Of a stretch of 64,000 nt of DNA, positions 51,026 through 58,508 are shown piece after piece. The first letter of the stretch is position 1; each line of letters begins with the position of its first letter. The position numbers were made by a program, and so were the translations under genes. The DNA is from Paenibacillus cellulositrophicus (GTDB lineage: Bacteria > Bacillota > Bacilli > Paenibacillales > Paenibacillaceae): assembly GCF_009363095.1 (NCBI RefSeq), contig NZ_CP045295.1:4865001-4929000 (forward strand), written 5' to 3'. Under the pieces are notes generated by a model. That model had not been told where the DNA came from, searched no databases, and saw nothing but the letters and a program-made list of their open reading frames with translations.

Positions 51026-51823
51026 ATGTACATAAGCAAAGAACTGGCCGATCTGATGGAGCAATCCGAAATCGATTACATGATCGACCGAATGAAGGCG
51101 ATTCAGGAGCGGCCCGGCAATCCGATGGGGATCGACATTCAAACTTTTGGCGGTGCTGCCGCGTTCTATAGTCAAGCGATGCCGTGGCCGCAGTTTAATA
51201 CGGTGAAGGGAATTGGAGAGCAAGAGGCTGAGCGCCTGGATGAAATTCTGGCATTTTATCGGAAGCGGCAGGGCCGATGCCAATTTGAGGTGGTTCCTTC
51301 CAAATCTCATCCTAAGCTGATGAAGGCTCTCTTTGATCAGGGCTATTACCAGACCGGGTATCATGCGACTTTATACGGCGAACCGCGCTCTTGTGAGATA
51401 GTAAAAGAGCATATTACGATCCGGGAACTCACCACAGACGAAATGGACTTGTATGCCGAAATTCACTGCTTGGGCACCGGTCTGCCGATATCCGGCAAAC
51501 ACCACATCGCCGACAACAACATCGTTCTTTATGACAGGGATGGATGGAAGTTCTATACGGCATGGGTCAACGGCAGACCGGCCGGCGTAGGCGTGATGTA
51601 TATCCAGGATGACACGGCTTCGCTGACGTTTGCCACTACACTTGCGGAATACCGCAACCAGGGGGTTCAGCAGGCGCTGTTGGAAAAAAGGATCACCGAA
51701 GCGCATCAAAGCGGCTGCCGGATCGTGGTCGGCCAGGCGGCCTACGCCTCGACCAGCCACCGCAACATGGAGCGGGCAGGTCTGAAGCTGGGCTATACCC
51801 GGGGAACATGGGTTCAGGCATAA
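51026..51823 (+). CDS. GNAT acetyltransferase, two-part type
   Basis: A 265-residue protein. The C-terminal half has the motif A-like YRNQGVQQALLEKRITEAHQ and SHRNMERAGLKLGYTRGTWV, typical of GNAT. The N-terminal half (FGGAAAFYSQAMPWPQFNTV, GIGEQEAERLDEILAFYRKR) is a separate, less conserved module found in Bacillus homologues. AAAGGACG lies upstream of the ATG. Substrate unknown. Confidence 0.8.
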   Translation: MYISKELADLMEQSEIDYMIDRMKAIQERPGNPMGIDIQTFGGAAAFYSQAMPWPQFNTVKGIGEQEAERLDEILAFYRKRQGRCQFEVVPSKSHPKLMKALFDQGYYQTGYHATLYGEPRSCEIVKEHITIRELTTDEMDLYAEIHCLGTGLPISGKHHIADNNIVLYDRDGWKFYTAWVNGRPAGVGVMYIQDDTASLTFATTLAEYRNQGVQQALLEKRITEAHQSGCRIVVGQAAYASTSHRNMERAGLKLGYTRGTWVQA

Positions 51824-51906
51824 GCTGGCGGCTGACGGTCGTTGTGTAAAAAGTCACGGATTCGCGTTTTTGCTGATGGCTATTTTTTTCGGAGGAGGAA
51901 TGTCAT

Positions 51907-52359
51907 TTGAAAAGAGTGCTGCCTCTATTCCTTGGTTTCATCCTTCTTTTTCCGCTATCTATTGCCTCGGCAAGCTGGGCTTATCCATTTGTCGTATACT
52001 CCGGCCATATCTACCAGGTCACGGAACAAGCCGTTCAGCCCGAGGACGTCGGCCAAAAAATTGGCAAAGTCACGAAGTACTCGGACCGGGAAGGGACGTA
52101 TCGGGGGAATTTCTCCAATATGTATCTCAAAGGAACAGGTTACTACGCCATTCAAGGGCGGAGCAGCCAGGAGGCCATCGCGGTTCGAACCAGTGACAAT
52201 TCGTACATTTTGGCGATTCAGCAGGGGACTTATTCTGGAGGGCCGGAGATGCGAACGATATGGTGGTTGTACGCGGGGATCGGCATCGTCTCAGTCGCTT
52301 GCTTAGCGGTGGCGGCCAGAGTTATGCAGAAGCGGGGAGCTCGGGAGGGGAGCAAGTGA
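51907..52359 (+). CDS. Exported protein with C-terminal membrane anchor, 150 residues
   Basis: A 150-residue protein with a signal peptide (VLPLFLGFILLFPLSIASAS) and a C-terminal span (WWLYAGIGIVSVACLAVAA). The middle strand-rich region includes YVVYSGHIYQVTEQAV and YYAIQGRSSQEAIAVRTSD. No family is recognised. TTG 51907 is spaced from GGAGG. The stop overlaps GTG of the DUF402 gene, so translation is coupled. Confidence 0.7.
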   Translation: MKRVLPLFLGFILLFPLSIASASWAYPFVVYSGHIYQVTEQAVQPEDVGQKIGKVTKYSDREGTYRGNFSNMYLKGTGYYAIQGRSSQEAIAVRTSDNSYILAIQQGTYSGGPEMRTIWWLYAGIGIVSVACLAVAARVMQKRGAREGSK

Positions 52360-52895
52360 AGCGAAAATATGCCGACCGTCAGGATTGGCGGCGGGTGCTG
52401 GAAAGAGACTTTGCCTGCCGGCGGCTCCAATCCGAAGAATTTAATGGGCATGTGACACTCATCTCGATTCATCAAATCAGCGAACCTCTTGTGGTACAGG
52501 TGCAGAGCCGGGACTTGCGCCTGGCTGATCAGGGATACGTTTGGATGCAGCACTTTCCGGAAGAGGAGCACTACGCGGTTACCACCATGTTTAATGCGGA
52601 GCGTGAGATCGTCCAGTGGTACGTAGATATAACGAAACGGAACGGCCTGAGCGGGGAGGGCATTCCTTACTGGGATGACCTGTATCTGGACTTGGTCGTC
52701 TTTCCTGACGGCAGCTATGTGATCCAAGATGAAGACGAGTTGAGCGAAGCGCTTCGCAGTTCGGCTATTACGGAGGAGGACTTCGTGCTCGCGCACCGAA
52801 CCCTGAATGGGCTGCTGCCCCAGATCGAGACGGGGACCCATTGGATATGGAACCATAGTAAGAAACACCTGGATTGGATGCTGGAAAGGAATTAG
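52356..52895 (+). CDS. DUF402 family protein
   Basis: A 179-residue DUF402 protein, a family also known as nucleoside tri-/diphosphatases (Ntdp-like). REIVQWYVDITKRNGLSGEG, then IPYWDDLYLDLVVFPDG and IQDEDELSEAL carry the characteristic acidic residues in the WYVDI...YxDLYLDL motif. The start GTG overlaps the upstream stop, after GGGAGGGG. Its role with two membrane proteins is unknown. Confidence 0.83.
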   Translation: MKRKYADRQDWRRVLERDFACRRLQSEEFNGHVTLISIHQISEPLVVQVQSRDLRLADQGYVWMQHFPEEEHYAVTTMFNAEREIVQWYVDITKRNGLSGEGIPYWDDLYLDLVVFPDGSYVIQDEDELSEALRSSAITEEDFVLAHRTLNGLLPQIETGTHWIWNHSKKHLDWMLERN

Positions 52896-52930
52896 CGAAG
52901 CGGAGCAGATTCCGAGGGAGGTGATTACGC

Positions 52931-53236
52931 GTGAAAAAGGGCATACCCTATTTCCTGATGATTCTGGCCGCGCTGGTCCTTTTGGTGCAAAATCATCAGG
53001 ATGTATCCGTGGGGGACATGATATTCTCAAGCCTTGGCCTGAATCCGTGGACAGGGGGGGCAACCGGGTATCATTTGCCGGTCATCGCCGGTTTGGCATT
53101 GCTCGTGGCGGGCATATTTGGTACCGTGAGACTGTACCGCGCCAAGTATCCGCGGATTCTCAGCTGGATTTTGCTGGCCTGCATCGGGATCATTTATGCC
53201 TTTCCTCTGATCACGAGGGCAATCGGTTCGTTATGA
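52931..53236 (+). CDS. Small membrane protein, 101 residues
   Basis: A 101-residue protein with three predicted spans: IPYFLMILAALVLLVQ, PVIAGLALLVAGIFGTVRLY and ILSWILLACIGIIYAFPLI. It lacks any motif that I recognise. GTG 52931 follows GAGGGAGG. It is the third gene of the small operon with the DUF402 gene. Confidence 0.7.
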   Translation: MKKGIPYFLMILAALVLLVQNHQDVSVGDMIFSSLGLNPWTGGATGYHLPVIAGLALLVAGIFGTVRLYRAKYPRILSWILLACIGIIYAFPLITRAIGSL

Positions 53237-53276
53237 AGATCATACAATTTATAAATAGATAAGGCAGGGGATGTTA

Positions 53277-54506
53277 TTGACAGATTTTCAGAAGCAAATG
53301 GAAAAATACGCGGAGCTGCTCGTCCAAGTGGGCGTGAATGTGCAGCCGGATCAAGTGCTTTATGTGGAGTCACCTATAGAGTCGGCTGATTTTGCGCGGC
53401 TGGTTACGGCCAAAGCCTATCAGGCAGGGGCCAAATATGTTCAGTTGAACTGGCGTGACGAGACCGTGGTGCGCATGCGCTATGACCTGGCGGGGCCGGA
53501 GTCATTTGCGTTCTATCCCCCTTGGACGGCGCACATGATGGAGAGCATCGCGGAGTCAGGGGGAGCGGTTCTCCTGCTGGACGGGGAGAATCCGAATTTG
53601 TATGAGGGCGTGGATCCGGCGAAAATATCGGCTTCCCGGAAAGCCGCTGCCGCCGCCCGCCGGAACTATCTCGGATACGTGCGCACCAATCGGATCAGCT
53701 GGTGCATCGTCAACGTGCCGAGCCAGGCGTGGGCGGATCAAGTGTTTGCCGACCGCCCGCAGGAAGAGCGGGTGAACGCATTATGGGAATCGATTTTCCT
53801 TATGAACCATATCGATGAAGAGGATCCGGTGGCTGCCTGGCAGAGGCATACGCAGCATTTACGAGCCGTCACCGATAAGCTGAACGCGAAGCAGTACCGC
53901 AGGCTGCATTACAAGGCACCCGGCACCGATCTGACGGTAGAACTCGCTCCCGGCCATATCTGGCTTGGTGGCGGCCAGGTTAATCAGAGCGGGATTCCGT
54001 TCGTGGCGAATATGCCGACCGAGGAAGTGTATACGATGCCGCACCGCGCCGGGACAAACGGAACGGTATCGAGCACCCGGCCGTTTGTGCTAAACGGGCA
54101 GCTGGTGGACCACTTTTCCCTGACGTTTCGTGAGGGGCGTGTGGTGGATTTTGCGGCAGAGACCGGATATGAGGCGCTGAAGCAGTATTTGGATGCCGAT
54201 GAGGGGACACGGTACTTGGGCGAAGTAGCGATCGTACCCCATGATTCTCCGATCTCCCGTCTGAACCGGATCTACTATAACGTGGGCATTGATGAGAACG
54301 CGTCCTGCCATTTTGCGCTCGGGAACGCGTATCCGACCAATTTGCAGGGCGGGGCGGGACTCAGCGATGAGGAGCTGCTTGTCCGCGGAGCCAACGTCAG
54401 TATGCAGCACGAAGATTTTATGGTCGGGTCGGAGGAACTGAGCATCGATGCGGAGCATGAGGACGGTACGATCGAGCCGCTGCTGCGGAACGGAAGCTGG
54501 GTGTGA
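53277..54506 (+). CDS. M29 family aminopeptidase (AmpS/PepS-like)
   Basis: A 409-residue metallopeptidase of the thermophilic aminopeptidase family M29. VQPDQVLYVESPIESADFAR at the start, THLRAVTDKLNAKQYRRLHY in the middle and the metal-binding regions NMPTEEVYTMPHRAGTNGTV, YYNVGIDENASCHFALGNAY and MQHEDFMVGS are all conserved. TTG 53277 is seven bases from CAGGGG; ATG 53271 is too close. Confidence 0.88.
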   Translation: MTDFQKQMEKYAELLVQVGVNVQPDQVLYVESPIESADFARLVTAKAYQAGAKYVQLNWRDETVVRMRYDLAGPESFAFYPPWTAHMMESIAESGGAVLLLDGENPNLYEGVDPAKISASRKAAAAARRNYLGYVRTNRISWCIVNVPSQAWADQVFADRPQEERVNALWESIFLMNHIDEEDPVAAWQRHTQHLRAVTDKLNAKQYRRLHYKAPGTDLTVELAPGHIWLGGGQVNQSGIPFVANMPTEEVYTMPHRAGTNGTVSSTRPFVLNGQLVDHFSLTFREGRVVDFAAETGYEALKQYLDADEGTRYLGEVAIVPHDSPISRLNRIYYNVGIDENASCHFALGNAYPTNLQGGAGLSDEELLVRGANVSMQHEDFMVGSEELSIDAEHEDGTIEPLLRNGSWV

Positions 54507-54509
54507 GCG

Positions 54510-54989
54510 ATGATTAGCTTTTCGGAAGGGCAGAACAAATTTAATTTCCGGGTTGCGGGAATCGCCGTTCACCGCCATCGGATATTGATGCACACGACGC
54601 TGCAGGACGACTTTTGGAACCTGCCTGGCGGGCGGGTAGAGTTTCAGGAATCGACGGACCAGGCCCTCATCCGGGAGATCCGGGAGGAGCTGGGTATCGA
54701 TATACAGATTGACAAGCTGTTGTATGTCAATGAGGATTTTTTCGAATACGCCCGAATGAAATACCATGAAATCGGATTTTATTACACGTTTTCTTTTCCG
54801 GAGGGCCATGAAATTCTGGATCGGGAGGGCGAGTTCCCAGGCATTGAGGATGGCGGCAGACTGATCTTCAAATGGTTTACAATTGAGGAATTACAGGGCT
54901 TGTCGGTATATCCGGTTGAGTTGAAAACAGACATCATGTCAGTGATTGACGGCAGCGCTGACTTGAAGCATCGGATTCATCAACCGTAG
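54510..54989 (+). CDS. Nudix hydrolase
   Basis: A 159-residue Nudix protein. The box GGRVEFQESTDQALIREIRE followed by ELG is complete (G-x5-E-x7-REIREELG), near residues 40-62. FNFRVAGIAVHRHRILMHTT is the first strand pair. It follows the aminopeptidase by three bases without a strong ribosome site, so translation is probably coupled. The substrate is unknown. Confidence 0.86.
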   Translation: MISFSEGQNKFNFRVAGIAVHRHRILMHTTLQDDFWNLPGGRVEFQESTDQALIREIREELGIDIQIDKLLYVNEDFFEYARMKYHEIGFYYTFSFPEGHEILDREGEFPGIEDGGRLIFKWFTIEELQGLSVYPVELKTDIMSVIDGSADLKHRIHQP

Positions 54990-55005
54990 TGTTACTACAT
55001 ACAGA

Positions 55006-55039
55006 CAGCGGGCAGGGAAAGATCCCTGCCCGCTGTTTT
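55006..55039. terminator. Strong terminator between convergent genes
   Basis: CAGCGGGCAGGG and CCCTGCCCGCTG form a perfect 12-base-pair stem, followed by TTTT. It lies between the Nudix gene and the convergent hydrolase. Confidence 0.8.
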
Positions 55040-55044
55040 GCTAA

Positions 55045-55917
55045 TTACTTAACTGATCTCGATTCGCTCTTCTGGACGCCATCGGTATGCCGGATAATCG
55101 CATCCAGAATGGCATCCCAATCGTCCTCATGCAGCTCATGGCCGGTCCCTTCCAGGGTCAGCAGCCGGGCGCCCGGGATCTCCCGGGCCAACGACTCACC
55201 GTGGGCATAAGGGATGATCGGATCCTCCGTGCCATGGATGACGAGGGCCGGCACCCGGATGTCCGGTACCCCAGCAATCAGATCCTCTCCGCCGGCCAGC
55301 AGGCCATGATTGAACATGCTCGCCGCCCAATTGCGGGTCCGCTGCAGCTCCCGTGCGGCCAGCCGGCGGACTTTATCCTCGTCCGGAGCGTGCTTGGACC
55401 CGCGGAGCAGGTTCCATTTTTGAACGCTAAAGTCCAGGATCGCCTGTTCATTCTCCCAATTGACCTGATCGGCTGAAGCAAAAAAGGCAGCTACCTTTTC
55501 TTCCATTTCCGGCAGACTCGGGTCACGGAACGAAGAGGTCATGATCAGCGTATCGCTCAGCACCCGATCGGGATACTTGACCGTAGCCATCAGCGTCAGC
55601 AGGCCGCCGAGCGACATGCCTGCCACATGGGCCCGGCTAATTCCGTAGGCGTCCAGAACGCGGATGGCGTCATCGGCCATGTCCTCTAAGCCGTACTGCG
55701 GGTTGCCGGGCTCATCATTCATCGATTGGCCGACGTCGCGGTTATCGTAACGGATGACAAACCGTCCCGCATCAGCAAGTCGCTGGCAAAATTCGTCCTC
55801 CCACCAGATCATCGAGGCGGTGGCGCCCATAATGAGCAGGATTGCCGGATCTTCCTTTCGTCCAAAGCTTTCGGTGCACAGTTCAATACCATCCACTTTA
55901 ATGAGTTGTTCTGTCAT
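55045..55917 (-). CDS. Alpha/beta hydrolase
   Basis: A 290-residue alpha/beta hydrolase. The oxyanion-region strand is DPAILLIMGATASMIWWEDE, the nucleophile elbow is VAGMSLGGLL (Ser near residue 102), the acid is in IHGTEDPIIPYAHG and the His in TGHELHEDDW. The layout resembles esterases and lactonases, including some linked to antibiotic-ring opening. Ribosome site AGGAGG precedes the ATG. It lies 31 bases from the end of erm, in the same direction, so it may be cotranscribed with it. Confidence 0.86.
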   Translation of the reverse strand: MTEQLIKVDGIELCTESFGRKEDPAILLIMGATASMIWWEDEFCQRLADAGRFVIRYDNRDVGQSMNDEPGNPQYGLEDMADDAIRVLDAYGISRAHVAGMSLGGLLTLMATVKYPDRVLSDTLIMTSSFRDPSLPEMEEKVAAFFASADQVNWENEQAILDFSVQKWNLLRGSKHAPDEDKVRRLAARELQRTRNWAASMFNHGLLAGGEDLIAGVPDIRVPALVIHGTEDPIIPYAHGESLAREIPGARLLTLEGTGHELHEDDWDAILDAIIRHTDGVQKSESRSVK

Positions 55918-55948
55918 TTATGTTTCCTCCTTAGATTTCAATTCACGT

Positions 55949-56809
55949 CTACCTGGCGCTCTTTTTCTTCGTTGGTGCTTTCGGCCAGCGATAAGAGGGG
56001 ACCTTCTCCCGCATCGTATCAAATACGGCTGCCCAATCCCGCTCGCGCAGCAAGCATACCGGCGTATTCCGTTCTATCCGGATGTGCTGCAGCAGGTGCC
56101 TGATTTGCACCGGTGTAAAAATCCCCGCGAGCGCCTCGCACACCGGCAGTGCCGGATCGTTCAGCGCGTATTCGGCCAATCCGCCGAACGCATGATGATG
56201 CCGCGTCTGCACCCAAGGTGTCTTCCGTCTCCGAATGCGGAGTACGGCTGCGTCCACCTGAGGTGGGGGTGAAAAATGCCGCCGGGGCACCACCTTCACC
56301 AGCTCGAAGTCAAACCACATCCTCCACTTGAGCAGACGCGGGCTGCGAATCTGCCTTGCCGTAAATCCCTTGGCTGCTCCGTGCTGCACAATCAGCACCG
56401 CCCCCTGGAACGCAGACCCCGGCGGGTCGAGCAGCTTCTCGAGAATGAATGTCGTCATAAAAAATGGAATGTTGGCTACAACATGAAACGGCTCCTTCGG
56501 AAGATAAGCCTCGCGAATGTCCCTCTCAATAACGGCTACATTGGAGCCGGGAACCGCCTTTTGCCGAAGGGCGGCGGCGAATGCGGCGTCGTTCTCAATG
56601 GCCAGCACTCTGCCTGCCTTCTTCGCAAGCGGGAACGTGATGGCTCCCCGTCCGGCACCCAGATCGAGCACGGTGTCGGCGTTTGTGACGCCGGCCATTC
56701 CGATCATGTCGTGAATGACCGGCTCGTGGTGCAGTAGGTGCTGTCCTTTTGCTGCGGGTTTCTCTATGTTCAAGTACGTCTTAATATGACGTTGTCGATG
56801 TTTATGCAT
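55949..56809 (-). CDS. erm: 23S rRNA (adenine-N6) methyltransferase, Erm family
   Basis: A 286-residue SAM-dependent methyltransferase of the Erm/KsgA family. Motif I is DLGAGRGAITFPLAKKAGRV, followed by LAIEND, and motif IV is NIPFFMTTFILEKLL. The basic N-terminus (MHKHRQRHIKTYL) and C-terminal PTKKKSAR are typical of Erm methylases, which dimethylate A2058 of 23S rRNA and block macrolide, lincosamide and streptogramin B binding. The leader with stalling peptides makes Erm more likely than KsgA. ATG 56809 follows GGAGGG. Which class of Erm it is cannot be told. Confidence 0.87.
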   Translation of the reverse strand: MHKHRQRHIKTYLNIEKPAAKGQHLLHHEPVIHDMIGMAGVTNADTVLDLGAGRGAITFPLAKKAGRVLAIENDAAFAAALRQKAVPGSNVAVIERDIREAYLPKEPFHVVANIPFFMTTFILEKLLDPPGSAFQGAVLIVQHGAAKGFTARQIRSPRLLKWRMWFDFELVKVVPRRHFSPPPQVDAAVLRIRRRKTPWVQTRHHHAFGGLAEYALNDPALPVCEALAGIFTPVQIRHLLQHIRIERNTPVCLLRERDWAAVFDTMREKVPSYRWPKAPTKKKSAR

Positions 56810-57054
56810 CCATGAATCCCTCCGTAACCAGCGATGGTTTCTTGCCCATCGGCTGTGCTGTGAAGTGGAGAGACTCAGGATAAGACCGCGGGATCCGGCG
56901 GATTTCACCGAATGAAAGGCACCCGCGCGGGCCGGACGTACTGCATGAACGAGCAGTTCATCGGCATATAAGCCCGGCATTGAAGCGGCGGGTGGCGGCA
57001 CATTATGCATCGACCAAGCGATATTTTTTCCTGAGCAGAAAGGAGGTAACTGGC
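56810..57054 (-). other. Proximal part of the erm leader
   Basis: After terminator A, 245 bases of GC-rich sequence precede erm. CGATGG (56847-56852 region) and CCATCG form a hairpin just before the erm ribosome site, and AACCA/TGGTT is an alternative. No supported leader peptide was found here. A frame MPMNCSFMQYVRPARVPFIR has no ribosome site. Confidence 0.5.
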
Positions 57055-57157
57055 AAAAAAAGGCAGACCTATCCTGAGTTTCTCTGTACACAGCAAAGCC
57101 AACGGCTTTTTTTCTTAGCAGCTGTACACCATGCGAACCCGGATAAACTGATCTACC
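57055..57157 (-). terminator. Terminator A of the erm leader
   Basis: On the minus strand, GGTAGATC (57157-57150) pairs with GGTCTGCC (57069-57062), with two G-U pairs, and T7 follows. ATCC/GGAT extends it inside. The 5' arm is within the coding sequence of leader peptide A, so stalled ribosomes would prevent it. An internal hairpin (57085-57128) sits in the loop. Confidence 0.7.
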
Positions 57158-57159
57158 AC
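57115..57159 (-). CDS. Erm leader peptide A (proximal)
   Basis: A 14-codon frame, MVDQFIRVRMVYSC, starting with GTG at 57159 and preceded by the Shine-Dalgarno GGAGGG (57171-57166) six bases upstream. Arg-Val-Arg is an Arg/Lys-x-Arg/Lys motif, known from ErmDL (RLR) to stall macrolide-bound ribosomes. Stalling on it would cover the 5' arm of terminator A. The start, ribosome site and first nine codons are identical to copy B. Confidence 0.7.
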   Translation of the reverse strand: MVDQFIRVRMVYSC

Positions 57160-57171
57160 ACGTAACCCTCC
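57132..57171 (-). repeat. 40-nt exact direct repeat, copy A
   Basis: All 40 bases are identical to 57551-57590. The repeat covers the Shine-Dalgarno and the first nine codons of the leader peptide plus part of the tenth. The two copies are 419 bases apart. Confidence 0.95.
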
Positions 57172-57205
57172 TCACCAGAATCATCGTTAATCTAAAAATA
57201 AGCAC

Positions 57206-57232
57206 AAAAAAACACAGGCTGTCTGCCTGTGT
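57206..57232 (-). terminator. Terminator C, between the two leaders
   Basis: ACACAGGC and GCCTGTGT form a perfect eight-base-pair stem with a five-base loop, followed by seven Ts on the minus strand. It lies upstream of leader A and downstream of a structured segment. Confidence 0.8.
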
Positions 57233-57440
57233 CAGCGTTTCGCGAAAGGACCGACCTGTCCAAGGAACAACCGTTCCTCGGCCGCAGGATATGAGGTCTT
57301 ACATGAAAGCCGGAAGCGGCCCAAGGGCAGGGAGAGACTATCCTTCCTATCCCTTGAGGGTACGATCCCGCAAATGCGTTCATGTGAGATGAATTTTTAA
57401 AGGCAGGCTGGACATGATCATGCGTGTTCCTGCAGACGAT
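57233..57440 (-). ncRNA. Structured segment of unknown type between the attenuators
   Basis: The minus strand here can fold several stems: CAAGGG against CCCTTG enclosing an A/G-rich stretch (about 57334-57355), GCCG against CGGC (57308-57320) and CCGAGGAAC against GTTCCTTGG (57262-57283), then terminator C. I could not match it to a known riboswitch. It may be a third regulatory element or a structural spacer. Confidence 0.35.
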
Positions 57441-57478
57441 GCTTCAGCCATAGTCGTTATAAAACCTGGGTTACCTTT

Positions 57479-57576
57479 AAAAAATGGCAGACCAATCCTG
57501 AGTCCTCCGCGTACAAGCAGAGAATTTTGCAATATGTTAGTTGCAAAACGTGCGAACCCGGATAAACTGATCTACC
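57479..57576 (-). terminator. Terminator B of the erm leader
   Basis: GGTAGATC (57576-57569) pairs with GGTCTGCC (57493-57486), with A then six Ts following. Between them lies a perfect hairpin TTTTGCAA/TTGCAAAA (57525-57548). The outer arms are the same as in terminator A. Confidence 0.65.
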
Positions 57577-57578
57577 AC
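57537..57578 (-). CDS. Erm leader peptide B (distal)
   Basis: A 13-codon frame, MVDQFIRVRTFCN, with GTG at 57578 and Shine-Dalgarno GGAGGG six bases upstream. The first nine codons are identical to leader peptide A and include the Arg-Val-Arg stalling motif. It is nearest to the predicted promoter at 57611-57639 and so is probably the first leader to be transcribed. Confidence 0.68.
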   Translation of the reverse strand: MVDQFIRVRTFCN

Positions 57579-57590
57579 ACGTAACCCTCC
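57551..57590 (-). repeat. 40-nt exact direct repeat, copy B
   Basis: It is identical to 57132-57171 across all 40 bases. The flanks differ apart from the terminator arms, so only the ribosome site, leader peptide start and terminator arms have been kept. Confidence 0.95.
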
Positions 57591-57610
57591 GTTCTTCGTA
57601 AATTACTAAC

Positions 57611-57639
57611 AGGCTACCATATCGATCCATTTTTAGCAA
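57611..57639 (-). promoter_or_regulatory. Promoter of the erm transcript
   Basis: On the minus strand, TTGCTA (57639-57634) and TAGCCT (57616-57611) are 17 bases apart. A start near 57604 would leave about 14 nt before the Shine-Dalgarno of leader B, as usual for such leaders. Confidence 0.5.
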
Positions 57640-57750
57640 GTACCCGGCGAAGAAAGGGTATGGCGTTTTCCCGTCGAATAGGTAAATTAACATCGCTTGC
57701 GGCAGTTTTACTTGGAATTTATGACACGTTACGGAAAGGAGGGCGTCAGC

Positions 57751-58467
57751 ATCAAACAAATTATCGCTATGGGTGGCGGAGGATTCTCAATGGAACCGGA
57801 TAACCCCTTGCTGGATCTGTACATTCTTCGGCAGGCAGGCACCGGCCGCCCCAAGATTTGCTTTGTACCAACGGCGAGCAGTGACGCGCAAGGGTATATT
57901 GATCGTTTTTATGATGCGTTTCAGCGTCTGGAATGCACTCCCTCTCATCTTCCCCTAGTCCAACCACCAACCGTCGATCTGGAGGATTTTATTTTGGACA
58001 AAGATATCATTTATGTCGGGGGCGGCAATACGAAATCGATGCTTGCGGTATGGAAGGAACGGAGTGTGGATCGATACTTAAAGACGGCCTGGGAAAATGG
58101 GGTGATTCTATCCGGGCTAAGCGCCGGTTCCATTTGCTGGTTTGAGGAAGGCGTGACGGATTCCATCCCTGGCGATCTGACCCGGCTGGAGGGCCTCGGC
58201 CTGCTTTCAGGAAGCCACTGTCCCCACTATGACGGGGAAGCGGACCGAAGGCCCAGTTATCACCGGCTGATCCAAAGCGGACAAATCGGTGGGGGAATAG
58301 CCGCAGATGACGGGGCGGCACTGCATTATGTAGATGGTGTTTTTCATCGGGCGGTAAGCTCTCGTCCTGAGGCCAAAGCCTACGAGGTGCGAGCCGTGGA
58401 AGGGCATGTGGTGGAAACGGTCATTCCAACCGTATATTTGGGGGAAGCGGGACGGGCTATGATATAA
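57751..58467 (+). CDS. Peptidase E (S51 dipeptidase) with an ATC start codon
   Basis: A 238-residue serine dipeptidase of family S51: IIAMGGGGFSMEPDNPLLDL at the start, the nucleophile region GLSAGSICWFEEGVTDSIPG (Ser near residue 124) and GSHCPHYDGEADRRPSYHRL are conserved. Family members begin MKQIIA. Here the codon before KQIIA is ATC 57751, eight bases from the excellent AAAGGAGG (57735-57742). Alternatives: ATG 57721 upstream of the ribosome site, or ATG 57768 inside the conserved strand. A non-AUG start or a point mutation is inferred. Confidence 0.8.
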   Translation: MKQIIAMGGGGFSMEPDNPLLDLYILRQAGTGRPKICFVPTASSDAQGYIDRFYDAFQRLECTPSHLPLVQPPTVDLEDFILDKDIIYVGGGNTKSMLAVWKERSVDRYLKTAWENGVILSGLSAGSICWFEEGVTDSIPGDLTRLEGLGLLSGSHCPHYDGEADRRPSYHRLIQSGQIGGGIAADDGAALHYVDGVFHRAVSSRPEAKAYEVRAVEGHVVETVIPTVYLGEAGRAMI

Positions 58468-58508
58468 CCGGAATCCCGAATACCGAATACCGATAAGGAG
58501 GATGCCGC

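Noticed and set aside
55949..56809. KsgA (16S rRNA dimethyltransferase) as an alternative for erm
   Set aside because: The basic N- and C-termini, NIPF motif and macrolide-type leader favour Erm; the KsgA N-terminal signature is absent.
56905..56970. Possible third erm leader peptide (MPMNCSFMQYVRPARVPFIR)
   Set aside because: No ribosome site and no Arg/Lys-x-Arg/Lys motif at a suitable place.
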